From: CAIZGX01 sp044239865
GTDB taxonomy: Bacteria; Bacteroidota; Bacteroidia; Flavobacteriales_D; Sanyastnellaceae
Direction of reading: 5' to 3'
DNA: 64,000 nucleotides
Assembly: GCA_044239865.1 (NCBI GenBank)
Contig: JBIIAO010000005.1
Coordinates: forward strand, 51,057-115,056
The translations under genes were made by a program, and so were the position numbers. The notes under the pieces were generated by a model. The model was not told the origin of the DNA, made no database searches, and was given only the letters and a program-made list of their open reading frames with translations. Positions 16,548 to 25,998 of this stretch are shown here, in pieces (the first letter of the stretch is position 1; each line of letters begins with the position of its first letter).

Positions 16548-17308
16548 TGAATCTAGCCCTTCTGCAAGCCCGTATGGGCTCTACACGATTGCCGGGAAAA
16601 GTTCTTAAAGAGTTAAACGGAATTCCAATAATTCAGACATTGGTGAATCGCGTGTCTCAAGCAAAATGCATCGATAAAATTGCAGTGGTAACATCAACGA
16701 ATGATGAAGACGATGCACTCGAGAATTATTGTAAAGAGCACAATATCTTAGTTTTTAGAGGTTCCGATTGGGACGTGCTTGATCGGTTCTACTCAGCCGC
16801 GAAATTTTTCGGAGCGCAAGAAGGCGATAACATCATTCGACTTACTAGCGATTGCCCTACCCATCATGGAAGTGCTGTGGATTGGGTGTTTGAGCAGTTT
16901 GTGAAATTTGGAGTAGATCTGTTTTCAAACAGCAATGAAGACCCAAATTTCTTAGAAGACGGATTCGATGTGGAGGTGGTGAAGTTCTCGGTTTTAGAAA
17001 ATGCTTTTCAACACGCAAAGCTGCACAGTGAACGCGAGCATGTTATTCCGTATGTAAAAAACTCAAAAAAATTCAGCTTGGGTTTCCGCAAAATGAACGA
17101 CAACTGTAACTTTAAGTTGTCTGTTGATACTTCCGCCGATTTTGCTTTTGTTGAAGCCATTTTTGCCGAATTTGGTGCTCGTGATTTCAACATACATGAT
17201 GTTGTACATTTGTTAGAGACCAAACCTGAATTATTAAAGATTAACGAAGAGAGCATTATCAATGCGGGCTACGCGAAATCATTACGAGAAGATACAATTG
17301 TGAAATGA
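16547..17308 (+). CDS. SpsF-like cytidylyltransferase (NeuA/KdsB-related)
   Basis: A 253-residue nucleotidyltransferase that should activate a sugar acid or sugar with CTP. The signature LLQARMGSTRLPGKVL is at residues 5-20, with DVLDRFYSAAK and LTSDCPT further on, matching the SpsF group found in spore-coat and surface-glycan loci. The C-terminal part (LSVDTSADFAFVEAIF) is the usual SpsF ending. It overlaps the aminotransferase gene by four bases. The sugar is unknown because no synthase of the NeuB/KdsA type is present in the window. Confidence 0.87.
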   Translation: MNLALLQARMGSTRLPGKVLKELNGIPIIQTLVNRVSQAKCIDKIAVVTSTNDEDDALENYCKEHNILVFRGSDWDVLDRFYSAAKFFGAQEGDNIIRLTSDCPTHHGSAVDWVFEQFVKFGVDLFSNSNEDPNFLEDGFDVEVVKFSVLENAFQHAKLHSEREHVIPYVKNSKKFSLGFRKMNDNCNFKLSVDTSADFAFVEAIFAEFGARDFNIHDVVHLLETKPELLKINEESIINAGYAKSLREDTIVK

Positions 17309-18645
17309 AAACGATCACCCTTCCACACATTACGAACTTCGCTAAGAGCGACGAGTACAGAAAGAAAATTCACGATTTAATTCCGGGAGGAGCGCATACC
17401 TATTCCAAAGGTGACGATCAATTTCCGATTAAATCGCCCGCAGCAATCACACACGCGAAAGGTGTGTATTGTTGGGATTTAGACGGAAACAAATATCTAG
17501 ATACCCTTATGGGTTTGTATTCCGTTTCGTTGGGACACGCCTATGAGCCTGTTTTAGAAGCGGTGAAGAAGCAACTTGAGAAAGGTGTGAATTTCACACG
17601 TCCGAGCGTTATTGAAATGGAAATGGCAGAGAAATTTCTCTCGCTTGTTCCGCAACACGACATGATCAAATTCGCGAAGAACGGTTCTGTGGCAACAACA
17701 GCAGCCATTAAACTTTCTCGCGCATACACCGGGAAACATTTAATCGCTCGTCCAGCAGAACACCCGTTCTATAGCTACGACGATTGGTTCATTGGCTCTA
17801 CGGCTTGCGACTTCGGTATTCCGAAAGAAATAAAGCAATTCACTGTTACCTACAAGGAAGATTCTATCGAAGATTTAGAGCGACTGTTCAATGAATATCC
17901 CGGGCAAATTGCTTGTGTAATTTCTGAACCTGAAAAATGGAATGTCCTAGAACCCGATTTCTACCAGAAGGCCATTGATCTTGCGCATAAGAATGGCGCA
18001 TTGTGGATTATGGATGAAATGATCACCGGATTCAAATCAGACTTTCCGGGATCTATAAAAAAATTCAACGCAGAACCTGATTTCTGCACGTGGGGAAAAG
18101 GTATCGCAAACGGATTTTCTTTCTGTGCTTTAACAGGAAAAAAAGAAATCATGGAATACGGCGGTATTCGTAGAAAAGGTGAGCCGAAAGTGTTTTTGGT
18201 AAGCACCACACACGGTGGTGAAACACATGGAATAGCTGCTGCTCTAGCCACTATTGATGTGTTTGAAAACAATCCAGTTATTCAGCACAATCACGCCATT
18301 GGAGATTATTTCATGAACGGTGTGAATGGAATTTTATCTCGAAGAAAATTGGAAGATTATTTCGCGTTTACTGGTTTCAATTGGTGCGTAGGTTTGGTGG
18401 TGAAGAATCAAAAGAAAGAACCGTGTTTGTTCTACAGAACACTGTTTATGCAGGAAATGATTCAGCGCGGAGTTCTTTACCAAGGAATTCTATCGCCATG
18501 TTACTCGCACACACAAGACGATATAGATTTCATGCTTGCAGCTTTCGATGAAAGTTGTGAAGTGTTTGAGCGAGCCTTGGAAGATGGCGTAGAGAAGTAT
18601 TTAGTGGGTGATGAAATTAAGCCTGTCTTCAGAAAAATAAATTAA
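17305..18645 (+). CDS. Class III aminotransferase, glutamate-1-semialdehyde aminotransferase-like
   Basis: A 446-residue PLP enzyme. The cofactor lysine is K265 in WGKGIANG, preceded by WIMDEMITGF with the Asp that binds the pyridine nitrogen; LIPGGAHTYSKGDDQFP at the N-terminus is typical of the HemL-like surface-glycan subgroup rather than true HemL. In this cassette it probably transfers an amino group to a keto sugar or sugar acid. It is bounded tightly by the cytidylyltransferase (four-base overlap) and the SDR gene (one base). Confidence 0.9.
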   Translation: MKTITLPHITNFAKSDEYRKKIHDLIPGGAHTYSKGDDQFPIKSPAAITHAKGVYCWDLDGNKYLDTLMGLYSVSLGHAYEPVLEAVKKQLEKGVNFTRPSVIEMEMAEKFLSLVPQHDMIKFAKNGSVATTAAIKLSRAYTGKHLIARPAEHPFYSYDDWFIGSTACDFGIPKEIKQFTVTYKEDSIEDLERLFNEYPGQIACVISEPEKWNVLEPDFYQKAIDLAHKNGALWIMDEMITGFKSDFPGSIKKFNAEPDFCTWGKGIANGFSFCALTGKKEIMEYGGIRRKGEPKVFLVSTTHGGETHGIAAALATIDVFENNPVIQHNHAIGDYFMNGVNGILSRRKLEDYFAFTGFNWCVGLVVKNQKKEPCLFYRTLFMQEMIQRGVLYQGILSPCYSHTQDDIDFMLAAFDESCEVFERALEDGVEKYLVGDEIKPVFRKIN

Positions 18646-18646
18646 G

Positions 18647-19471
18647 ATGGAACCACTTCGTACAACAGACGCAACGCAAATCGACTTTAAGAAAAAGTTC
18701 GATTTAACGGATAAGGTCATTGTTATAACAGGTGCTTGCGGATTGGTGGGAAGAGCCTTCTGTGAAGCGGTTGCGCAATTCGGAGGAATTGTAGTTGCGG
18801 CAGATATCGAATTGGCAAATCCTATTCAGTTTGCCAGTGAATTGGCTGAACGAAACAATACAAAATCACTTGGTTTTGTCCTCGATGTTGCAAACAGATC
18901 TTCTGTTGAAACGTTGAAAGAAAGTGTACTTACTTCATTCGGAAGAATAGACGGATTGGTGAACGCACATCAGAATAAAACGCATTTAAAATTCGAACCC
19001 TTCGAAAGTGTGTCCGATGAAAATTGGGACACTGTTGTTGATGTGAATTTGAAAGGCACGTTTCTAATGTGTCAAATTATCGGCTGCCACATGGCAGAAA
19101 ACGGCGGCGGTAGCGTTGTAAATATCCCTTCAACCTACAGCGTCGTTGCACCGAATCAGAATTTATACAAAGGAACTTCCTTAGGTTGCCCCGCCGCCTA
19201 TAGCGCCTCGAAAGGCGGTATCGACGCACTTTCCAGATACCTTGCTTCTTACTGGGCAACGAAGAAAGTGCGTGTAAACATGATTACTCCACACGGCGTG
19301 TGGAACAATCACGAAGTGCAATTCGAAGAAAATTTCGCGCGCTTCTCTCCCATGGAAAGATTGAGTTACAATCACGAAGTAGCAAGCGCGCTCATTTATT
19401 TACTCAGCGATGCTTCCTCGTATGTTACCGGAGATAACATGAAGGTTGAAGGCGGTTGGACCGTTTGGTGA
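18647..19471 (+). CDS. SDR family oxidoreductase of the glycan cassette (PtmA-like)
   Basis: A 274-residue short-chain dehydrogenase. The cofactor loop reads TGACGLVG (28-35), the NAG position is altered to NAHQ, and the catalytic pair is Y185/K189 in YSASK. An insertion after the active-site serine (PSTYSVVAPNQNLYKG) resembles PtmA-type oxidoreductases of flagellin or LPS sugar loci. It should set the redox state of the sugar that the neighbouring aminotransferase modifies. Only one base separates it from each neighbour, so the cassette is a single operon. Confidence 0.88.
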   Translation: MEPLRTTDATQIDFKKKFDLTDKVIVITGACGLVGRAFCEAVAQFGGIVVAADIELANPIQFASELAERNNTKSLGFVLDVANRSSVETLKESVLTSFGRIDGLVNAHQNKTHLKFEPFESVSDENWDTVVDVNLKGTFLMCQIIGCHMAENGGGSVVNIPSTYSVVAPNQNLYKGTSLGCPAAYSASKGGIDALSRYLASYWATKKVRVNMITPHGVWNNHEVQFEENFARFSPMERLSYNHEVASALIYLLSDASSYVTGDNMKVEGGWTVW

Positions 19472-19472
19472 T

Positions 19473-20753
19473 ATGCAGGAAAAACTAGCAACATATTTTG
19501 AAAGACTTTGGCCCATCTGCCGAAGTATCACCGGAAACGGCTTGCGCGAATCGTTTCGCATTCTGCGAGAAATTGTTCCCTTCGAATTAACTGAAGTTCC
19601 AACAGGAACGCAAGTCCACGACTGGGAAATTCCGAAAGAATGGAACATCGAAGATGCCTACATTTTAACGCCAGACGGACGTAAAGTCGCAGACTTCAAA
19701 CAGAATAATTTACACGTGTTGAATTATTCAACGCCCGTTGATCAAGAGGTTTCATGGGATGAATTATCGAAACATATTTTCACCCTTCCTGAGCAGCCCA
19801 ACGCCATTCCATACGTAACCTCGTATTACGAAGAGAAATGGGGTTTCTGCCTTTCGCACAACGAATGGGCTTTGCTGCCGAAAGAAGGAAAGTATCGCGT
19901 AGTTATTCAATCTGAATTGAAAGAAGGAAGCCTTACTTATGGAGAGGCAATATTGAAGGGCGATTCAGAAAAAGAGATTCTTTTTTATTCTTATTTGTGT
20001 CATCCGAGCATGGCGAACAACGAGCTCAGCGGACCATTGGTTTTGGCCATGCTCTATGAAAAGCTCGCTGCCCTTCCACAAAGAAAATACACTTATCGAT
20101 TTGTCCTTGCACCCGAGACCATTGGCTCAATTGCATACCTATCGAAGAACGGACAAGCGTTGAAAGAAAAGCTTCAAGCAGGATGGGTGCTCACGTGTTG
20201 CGGCGACTCAGGAAAAATTCATTACAAGAATTCTCGAAAAGGAAACGCACTTGTCGATCGCATAAGCAAGCACATTTTGAATCAACTTCCACTTCAATGG
20301 AATGATTTGGAATTTTCTGTTGGTGGAAGCGATGAGCGTCAGTTTTGCTCTCCCGGATATAATCTTCCAATAGGATCTTTCATGCGCACGCCTTATCAGC
20401 GTTACGCGCAATATCACACATCATTAGACAATCGAGATTTCATTTCCATTCCTGTTATGGAAGAAGGGGTTGAAATTTTATTCCAAATGGTCTTGGCCCT
20501 CGAGATTAACGAAACCTACGAGGCAGTGGTTCAATACGGAGAACCTCAATTGGGTAAACGTGGATTGTATCCGAGTTCAAACATGCCGAACACCGATCAG
20601 CGAACAATGGTCCACAACATGATGCACCTCATCAACTGGTCAGACGGTGAGCATGATTTGTTAAGCATAGCCGATAAAAAGGGAATCCCAATGTTTTATT
20701 TTGCCCCTTTGGCTAAACTTTGCGAAGAGAAGGGTGTTCTAAGAAGGAAATAA
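19473..20753 (+). CDS. COG4310 aminopeptidase-like protein (DUF4910/DUF2172)
   Basis: A 426-residue protein of the COG4310 family: an aminopeptidase-like zinc-hydrolase fold with an N-terminal inserted domain (DUF2172) and a C-terminal winged-helix piece. Seen here are RSITGNGLRES near the N-terminus, the putative metal sites SYLCHPSMANNELSGP, CCGD, GGSDERQFCSPG and YHTSLDN, and a C-terminal helix-turn-helix-like end (LLSIADKKGIPMFYFAPLAKLCEEKGVL). Family members sit almost always in surface-polysaccharide loci, but the reaction is not known; deacetylation or hydrolysis of an amide on the sugar is one guess. ATG 19473 is used because the SDR stop lies one base before it. Confidence 0.85.
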   Translation: MQEKLATYFERLWPICRSITGNGLRESFRILREIVPFELTEVPTGTQVHDWEIPKEWNIEDAYILTPDGRKVADFKQNNLHVLNYSTPVDQEVSWDELSKHIFTLPEQPNAIPYVTSYYEEKWGFCLSHNEWALLPKEGKYRVVIQSELKEGSLTYGEAILKGDSEKEILFYSYLCHPSMANNELSGPLVLAMLYEKLAALPQRKYTYRFVLAPETIGSIAYLSKNGQALKEKLQAGWVLTCCGDSGKIHYKNSRKGNALVDRISKHILNQLPLQWNDLEFSVGGSDERQFCSPGYNLPIGSFMRTPYQRYAQYHTSLDNRDFISIPVMEEGVEILFQMVLALEINETYEAVVQYGEPQLGKRGLYPSSNMPNTDQRTMVHNMMHLINWSDGEHDLLSIADKKGIPMFYFAPLAKLCEEKGVLRRK

Positions 20754-20792
20754 CCCGTTTGAATTGTACATTCGCATCTTAAATTTTTTAAA

Positions 20793-21776
20793 ATGAAATC
20801 ATTAGTAGAAGCTTTTCCAACACATTTGAAAGAAGCCTTGGCCATCGGTCAAAGCGCCACATTCACAAACACCGACAAACAATTTGAGAACATTGTCATC
20901 TCTGGTTTAGGAGGTTCAGGTATCGGTGGAAAGATTGTTTCTCAATTGGTAGCAGACGATTGCTGCCTGCCTATTCTTTGCACGAACGACTACGTTCTTC
21001 CTGCATTCGTAGGCCCTAAGACATTGGTTATTATTTCTAGCTACAGCGGCGAAACAGAAGAAACTGTTGCGGCATACAACGAAGCAAAAGCGAAAGGTGC
21101 TACCATTTCTTGCATCACCAGTGGTGGAAAGATTGCAGCAGCGGCAGCAGCTGACGGATACAACTGCATTATCATTCCTGGTGGACAACCTCCAAGAAGT
21201 ATGTTCGGATATAGCTCTGTTCAAGTGTTATTCACTTTGAAGGCATACAAAATTTACAACGGAAATTTCGAAGCGGAAATCAGCAATTCAATCGATTTGA
21301 TTCATGCTGAAATTGCAAACATTCGGACAGAGACAAAATCAATCGCAGAGAAAATTGTTTCTCGCATCCCAGTATTATACAGCGAAGCGAGCTACGAAGG
21401 CGTTGCTATTCGTTGGAGACAACAAATCAATGAGAACTCGAAAATGCTTTGCTGGCACCACGTTTTCCCAGAGATGAACCACAACGAATTGGTGGGTTGG
21501 ACAGGTGGAGACAACCGCGTTGCGGTGTTAATGCTTCGCACAGAAGACGATCACAAGCGTTCACAAATTCGCATGGACATCTGTAAAAAATTAATGGGTG
21601 AAAAGTGTGATACAATTATTGAAATCCACGCGAAAGGTTCAAGCAGACTTGAGAGAGCGTACTACTTAATTCACTTGGGTGATTGGTTAACGATTGATCT
21701 TGCAGAATTGCGTAACGAAGATGCTACAGCTATTCCAGCAATTATCTTCTTGAAAAACGAGCTGTCGAAAATATGA
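20793..21776 (+). CDS. Bifunctional phosphoglucose/phosphomannose isomerase (SIS domain)
   Basis: A 327-residue two-SIS-domain isomerase that interconverts glucose-6-, fructose-6- and mannose-6-phosphate. The first SIS domain has SGLGGSGIGGK and the sugar-phosphate loop SSYSGETEET; the second contains the catalytic-type HNELVGW and the C-terminal HLGDWLTIDLAELRNEDATAI. This is the PGI/PMI type first known from archaea, not the classical PGI. It feeds mannose and fructose phosphate into nucleotide-sugar synthesis, which fits the glycan genes just upstream. A weak -7 box (TACATTCG, 20767-20774) suggests its own promoter. It overlaps lipB by four bases. Confidence 0.9.
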   Translation: MKSLVEAFPTHLKEALAIGQSATFTNTDKQFENIVISGLGGSGIGGKIVSQLVADDCCLPILCTNDYVLPAFVGPKTLVIISSYSGETEETVAAYNEAKAKGATISCITSGGKIAAAAAADGYNCIIIPGGQPPRSMFGYSSVQVLFTLKAYKIYNGNFEAEISNSIDLIHAEIANIRTETKSIAEKIVSRIPVLYSEASYEGVAIRWRQQINENSKMLCWHHVFPEMNHNELVGWTGGDNRVAVLMLRTEDDHKRSQIRMDICKKLMGEKCDTIIEIHAKGSSRLERAYYLIHLGDWLTIDLAELRNEDATAIPAIIFLKNELSKI

Positions 21777-22489
21777 GTAAACCCATTGTTTCCTTCAGAG
21801 ATTTAGGTCTTGCGCCTTATAAGGAAACATGGGATTTTCAGGAAGAGCTGTTTGAACGCAACGTTCAACGAAAACTTCAAAACAGATTAGAAGGAAAAGC
21901 CGACGGAGTGGGAACAGAAGATGTTCTCCTCTTCGTTGAGCACCCGCATGTATACACATTAGGAAAAAGCGGAGACGCTTTTCATTTGCTCGTTTCAGAA
22001 GAGAAACTGAAAGAGATTGGCGCAACGTATTATCCCATCAATAGAGGCGGAGACATTACCTACCACGGTCCCGGACAAATAGTGGGATATCCGCTTTTAG
22101 ACCTCGAGCATTTCTTCACAGACATTCACAAGTACATGCGCTACCTCGAAGAGGCCATCATTCGCACCATTGCGCATTACGGAATTGTGGGTGGAAGAAT
22201 AGACGGGTTGACAGGCGTGTGGCTAGATATCGATGATCCGAAGAAAGCTCGGAAAATTGCTGCGCTCGGAGTGAAGTGCAGCCGTTGGTTAACCATGCAC
22301 GGATTCGCGTTCAACGTGAATACAGATTTGAATTACTTCAACCACATTGTTCCTTGCGGAATTACAGATAAAAAAGTAACCAGCCTTTCAAGCGAATTGA
22401 GACGCGAAATGGACATGGATGAAGTGAAGCGCTTTCTTCTTCAAGAGCTAGCGGATGTATTTCAATTCGAAATACAAATCCCACAATAA
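21773..22489 (+). CDS. lipB: Octanoyltransferase LipB
   Basis: A 238-residue lipoyl(octanoyl) transferase that moves octanoate from acyl carrier protein to lipoyl domains of 2-oxoacid dehydrogenases and GcvH. The family motif RGGDITYHGPGQ is at residues 91-102; the catalytic pair K168 (ALGVKCSRW) and C195 (VPCGI) are both present. Length is normal. It is coupled to the isomerase gene by an ATGA overlap, with no obvious pathway link. Confidence 0.96.
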   Translation: MSKPIVSFRDLGLAPYKETWDFQEELFERNVQRKLQNRLEGKADGVGTEDVLLFVEHPHVYTLGKSGDAFHLLVSEEKLKEIGATYYPINRGGDITYHGPGQIVGYPLLDLEHFFTDIHKYMRYLEEAIIRTIAHYGIVGGRIDGLTGVWLDIDDPKKARKIAALGVKCSRWLTMHGFAFNVNTDLNYFNHIVPCGITDKKVTSLSSELRREMDMDEVKRFLLQELADVFQFEIQIPQ

Positions 22490-22551
22490 GTATTAAAATT
22501 TCAAAGTGAATATCGTACGCTCAAGGGCAGCGCTTTTCGTATTCAAAACCT

Positions 22552-22559
22552 TACATTTG
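22552..22559 (+). promoter_or_regulatory. -7 promoter box of the TerC gene
   Basis: TACATTTG, exactly four bases before ATG 22564; the transcript would be leaderless or nearly so. Confidence 0.55.
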
Positions 22560-22563
22560 TAGC

Positions 22564-23331
22564 ATGGAATCATTTTTCGCTGCATTTTCGACCGTCCAAG
22601 GTTGGATAGACTTGTTGACTTTGGTAATTATGGAAATTGTCTTGGGTATAGACAACATCATTTTCATTGCAATTGTGACTGGTTTTTTATCATCGAAGTC
22701 AGACCAAACAAAAGCACGGAGAATTGGACTTTCATTCGCGCTTATTTTTAGAATTGGATTGTTGTTCACTCTTTCCTATTTGGCGCATTTACAAGAGCCG
22801 TTTTTCACCTTAGGTGGTTATCCTGTTTCGGGAAGAGGATTGGTTTTATTAGCTGGAGGATTGTTTTTAATTATTAAGACCTTCAATGAAATTCGACATA
22901 AATTCTTAATTGCAGATAACGAAGAGTCTGAGAAATCGAGAAAAATCAATTTGTTCCAAGCCATTATTCAAATCACAATCATTGACATTGTTTTTTCTTT
23001 CGACTCAATCATCACTGCTGTTGGTTTAGTGGATCATGTGCCGATTATGGTTGTTGCGGTGGTTATTGCCATGTTTGTCATGTTGGCGTTTGCGCCATAC
23101 GTTAGCGCATTCATTGAGAAGTATCCAACATTGAAAATGTTGGCCCTTGTGTTCTTAATTGTTATCGGATTGAATCTAGTGGCTGAAGCTTGTGAAAGCG
23201 CACATTTGATTCATATTCCAGAATACGTCAACGTGAAAATGTATTCCTACGTTGCATTTGCATTTGCTCTAACGGTTGAGTTGTTAAACATTCGATTACA
23301 CCACGTTAAAGAGCGTAAGAGTAATTCATGA
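22564..23331 (+). CDS. TerC family integral membrane protein
   Basis: A 255-residue polytopic protein with about seven membrane helices. The TerC signatures are visible twice as acidic intramembrane motifs: EIVLGIDNIIFIA near residue 20 and DIVFSFDSIITAVG near residue 142. TerC proteins are linked to metal (manganese) efflux or to metallation of exported proteins; the older tellurite label is only historical. The gene has its own promoter and overlaps the DUF3109 gene by four bases. Confidence 0.93.
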   Translation: MESFFAAFSTVQGWIDLLTLVIMEIVLGIDNIIFIAIVTGFLSSKSDQTKARRIGLSFALIFRIGLLFTLSYLAHLQEPFFTLGGYPVSGRGLVLLAGGLFLIIKTFNEIRHKFLIADNEESEKSRKINLFQAIIQITIIDIVFSFDSIITAVGLVDHVPIMVVAVVIAMFVMLAFAPYVSAFIEKYPTLKMLALVFLIVIGLNLVAEACESAHLIHIPEYVNVKMYSYVAFAFALTVELLNIRLHHVKERKSNS

Positions 23332-23912
23332 TTATCATAGAAAACACACTCGTAAGCGAGGATTTATTCGAAGAACATTTTGTCTGTGATCTTTCTGCGT
23401 GCAAAGGAATTTGTTGTGTGGAAGGAGACAGCGGGGCGCCTATTGGAGAAGACGAAATTCCTATTTTGGAACAAGAGTGGGAAAGCGCAAAACCCTATAT
23501 GGTTCCAGAAGGAATAGCTGCTATTGAGCGCGAAGGACTTTATCAAGTTGACGAAGACGGAGACATTGTTACCACGCTGGTTTCAGAGAAAGGTGCTTGT
23601 TCCTTTGTTCATTACAGCAAAGACGGAACAGCATTGTGCGCGTTGGAAACTGCATACAAGGCGGGCGAATCAAAATTCAGAAAACCAATCTCTTGTCATT
23701 TGTATCCTATTCGTTTAACGAAGTTGGCAGATTACGTTGGATTGAATTATCACCGTTGGCCCATTTGTGCGCCTGCGTGTGAGTGCGGATCGAAATTGCA
23801 AGTGCCGGTATACAGATTCCTCAAAGATGCAATTACAACAAAGTTTGGTGAAGCGTATTTTCAAGAATTAGACGAACACTACCGAGCATGGAAAGTACAA
23901 AGAGAAGCGTAA
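23328..23912 (+). CDS. DUF3109 family cysteine-rich protein
   Basis: A 194-residue soluble protein of the DUF3109 family, common in Bacteroidota. Eight or more cysteines fall in the order CDLSACKGICC, GACSF, ALCAL, ISCHLYP and ICAPACECG, a pattern like the CxxxCxxxCC iron-sulfur or zinc proteins related to the YkgJ group. The function is unknown; metal binding is inferred from the cysteines and from co-transcription with TerC. It overlaps the next gene by 25 bases. Confidence 0.88.
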   Translation: MIIIENTLVSEDLFEEHFVCDLSACKGICCVEGDSGAPIGEDEIPILEQEWESAKPYMVPEGIAAIEREGLYQVDEDGDIVTTLVSEKGACSFVHYSKDGTALCALETAYKAGESKFRKPISCHLYPIRLTKLADYVGLNYHRWPICAPACECGSKLQVPVYRFLKDAITTKFGEAYFQELDEHYRAWKVQREA

Positions 23913-25435
23913 TACTTTTTCTTTTATTGTTTTTTTGCGCCCCCATTTTTTCGCAAGAATGGGTTCAGGTGAAATGTGTTTTCAATACAGAAAATGGCGA
24001 TTTGCTTTCCGATTACAGAGAAGGGACAGCTCTTGTTGTAAGTGGGCGCTTGAAGCAAGCGTATGGTCAAGGAACCATGCAAACCACACGCATCAATCGA
24101 TTGCACAGGATTGATTTATTTTCTGAAAGGGAAGAGACATTCTTTCCAAAAGATTGGAACTTCGATGAGGGTGTTTCATGCTTTGGAGATCACAAGAGTG
24201 AATTGTTTTTTCAAACTGATTTGGATGTAAGAGGAACGTTTTCGAAGTCGTACAAGATATTTCTCTGGGATTCTTCTTTAACCTATAAAAGTGTTGGAGC
24301 ACCGGTTGAAATGGCTGGCAATAGTGGAGAGGGTGGTTTCGATAACATAAATCCAACGTACGATCCCATTGAAAAACTACTCATTTTTTCGAGCAATCGA
24401 GCAGGTGGCTATGGTGCACATGACTTGTATGGTTGTTATCGTGTCGGAAAGGGTTGGGGACCTGTTTTCAATTTAGGTCCAGGCGTGAATACTTCCGAAA
24501 ATGAATTTGGCGCAACGCTGTCTCAAGGCACGCTTTATTTTTCGCGAATGAATTTGCAAGATTTGAAAATGACGATGTATTCAGCATCTCAAAAAGAAGC
24601 TTTTCAAACTTCAACAAAGCTTTTACCCCCTTTCAACAATGAAAGAGGAGACATCTGGAAAATTGTCTTCGTTTCGAGTGTTGAAGCATATGTTTCGGGT
24701 GAACACATAGAACGCTATATCCTTCCACAAAAAAGCAAGCAAGTTCAATTTAGATTGAAAGAAGGTACTCGCGTATTGCCCAATATTCAGTTTACCGTGG
24801 TATCCTCGGGCAGTGGCGAGAAGATTAATTTGAAATCGAACACCGAAGGAATAACTGATTTATTTACGTTATCGTTGGAAACGAAATACAAAGTGAGCAT
24901 TCAAGAAAAAGATTGGGAATTGTTAAAAGCAACAGGAAATGGTAAAGGCTACAAGGCAGAGTTAATTGATGAATTCGGAAATATTATTCGAGTCTTCAAG
25001 TTCGACGCGAATGGAAATTTCCAATTTGAATTGCTCGATTTTGTCTATACGAATTTGACACTTTTAGAAGAAATAGATCGCAGTAAATTGAATGTTTCAA
25101 AGGTTGAAGCGGCAATAAGCAAGGGCGTTTCAACAAAAAAATATTTCTTCCCGGTGAATGAAAGTACCCTGAATGAAATTCAGAAAATAGATCTGCGCAA
25201 TTGGTTGAGAGATCAGACGAATTCAACATTCACCATCAGCGGATTCGCAAGTTCAGACGGAAGTTCAAAGCGAAATAAGGAATTGGCAAACACAAGAATT
25301 CAAGCTACGAAGCAATGGCTAATGGCAAATGGAATTACAGAGAAAAACATAAAAATTAAAGTCGTAGGTATTAACGAAATCGGAGAAAAAGGACGTCGTG
25401 TAGAGCTTGAAGCGATTCCATTATCTTCGCAATAA
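23888..25435 (+). CDS. Exported OmpA-family protein with PD40 repeats
   Basis: A 515-residue envelope protein. A signal peptide (residues 1-22, ending IFSQ) is followed by a beta-propeller-like part with PD40-type units (LLIFSSNRAGGYGAHDLY, about 157-175; TLYFSRMN, about 217), a linker region and a C-terminal OmpA-like peptidoglycan-binding domain (about 415-510; FTISGFASSDGSSKRNKELA and TRIQATKQWL). The architecture resembles the PorE-like anchoring proteins of the T9SS, though the domain order and partners are not proof. The start overlaps the DUF3109 gene by 25 bases. Confidence 0.8.
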   Translation: MESTKRSVILFLLLFFCAPIFSQEWVQVKCVFNTENGDLLSDYREGTALVVSGRLKQAYGQGTMQTTRINRLHRIDLFSEREETFFPKDWNFDEGVSCFGDHKSELFFQTDLDVRGTFSKSYKIFLWDSSLTYKSVGAPVEMAGNSGEGGFDNINPTYDPIEKLLIFSSNRAGGYGAHDLYGCYRVGKGWGPVFNLGPGVNTSENEFGATLSQGTLYFSRMNLQDLKMTMYSASQKEAFQTSTKLLPPFNNERGDIWKIVFVSSVEAYVSGEHIERYILPQKSKQVQFRLKEGTRVLPNIQFTVVSSGSGEKINLKSNTEGITDLFTLSLETKYKVSIQEKDWELLKATGNGKGYKAELIDEFGNIIRVFKFDANGNFQFELLDFVYTNLTLLEEIDRSKLNVSKVEAAISKGVSTKKYFFPVNESTLNEIQKIDLRNWLRDQTNSTFTISGFASSDGSSKRNKELANTRIQATKQWLMANGITEKNIKIKVVGINEIGEKGRRVELEAIPLSSQ

Positions 25436-25449
25436 CAACACGAAAAACC

Positions 25450-25998
25450 ATGTTTGAAAAACTATTTCCAAATCGCGAGTTAAGAATTGTAAAAGGAAAA
25501 CTTATTGAAAGCGGAACTTCGCATTTAGACGGACAAGAAGACAAAGGCGCGCAACGATGGGTGAAAGTTAACGACCAAGTGATTACGCGAGTAAGTGATG
25601 GTCTATACCATGCGCAGTGGGACGATGAGGTGGTTGTGGTTTGCGATAAGCACAACTTCATGGTTGGCTATTGGAATTCAACAAAAGGTTCAGGAAGTGA
25701 ACCGAACTACTCGGCCTCTATTGGTTCAACAGCTGTGGTTACTTTGATCATACTCACTTCGATGATGTTCAATTTTATTCCCATGCATGATCCGCAAAAG
25801 GGCGACATCATTACTTCCTTCTACAATTACATTTGGAAAGATGAGTTCTTTGTAACGCATTGGTCGGCCACTGCCTCAATCCTAGGTGTATTCGGTTTGT
25901 ATGGATTTATTTGGACTCCCATTTACGCAATAGGACACGTTAAGCGAGAACGTCAGGCTGCTGTTATGTTAGCTCCATACAGAAACATAGTCGAGTGA
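25450..25998 (+). CDS. Membrane protein of unknown function
   Basis: A 182-residue protein with a soluble N-terminal half (about residues 1-90, with beta-strand character, WVKVNDQVITRV and WDDEVVVVCDKHN) and two predicted membrane helices (about 92-112 and 140-162), then a short basic tail. I do not recognise a family. It starts 14 bases after the OmpA-like gene and overlaps the DUF72 gene by four bases, so it is an internal member of that operon. Confidence 0.6.
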   Translation: MFEKLFPNRELRIVKGKLIESGTSHLDGQEDKGAQRWVKVNDQVITRVSDGLYHAQWDDEVVVVCDKHNFMVGYWNSTKGSGSEPNYSASIGSTAVVTLIILTSMMFNFIPMHDPQKGDIITSFYNYIWKDEFFVTHWSATASILGVFGLYGFIWTPIYAIGHVKRERQAAVMLAPYRNIVE

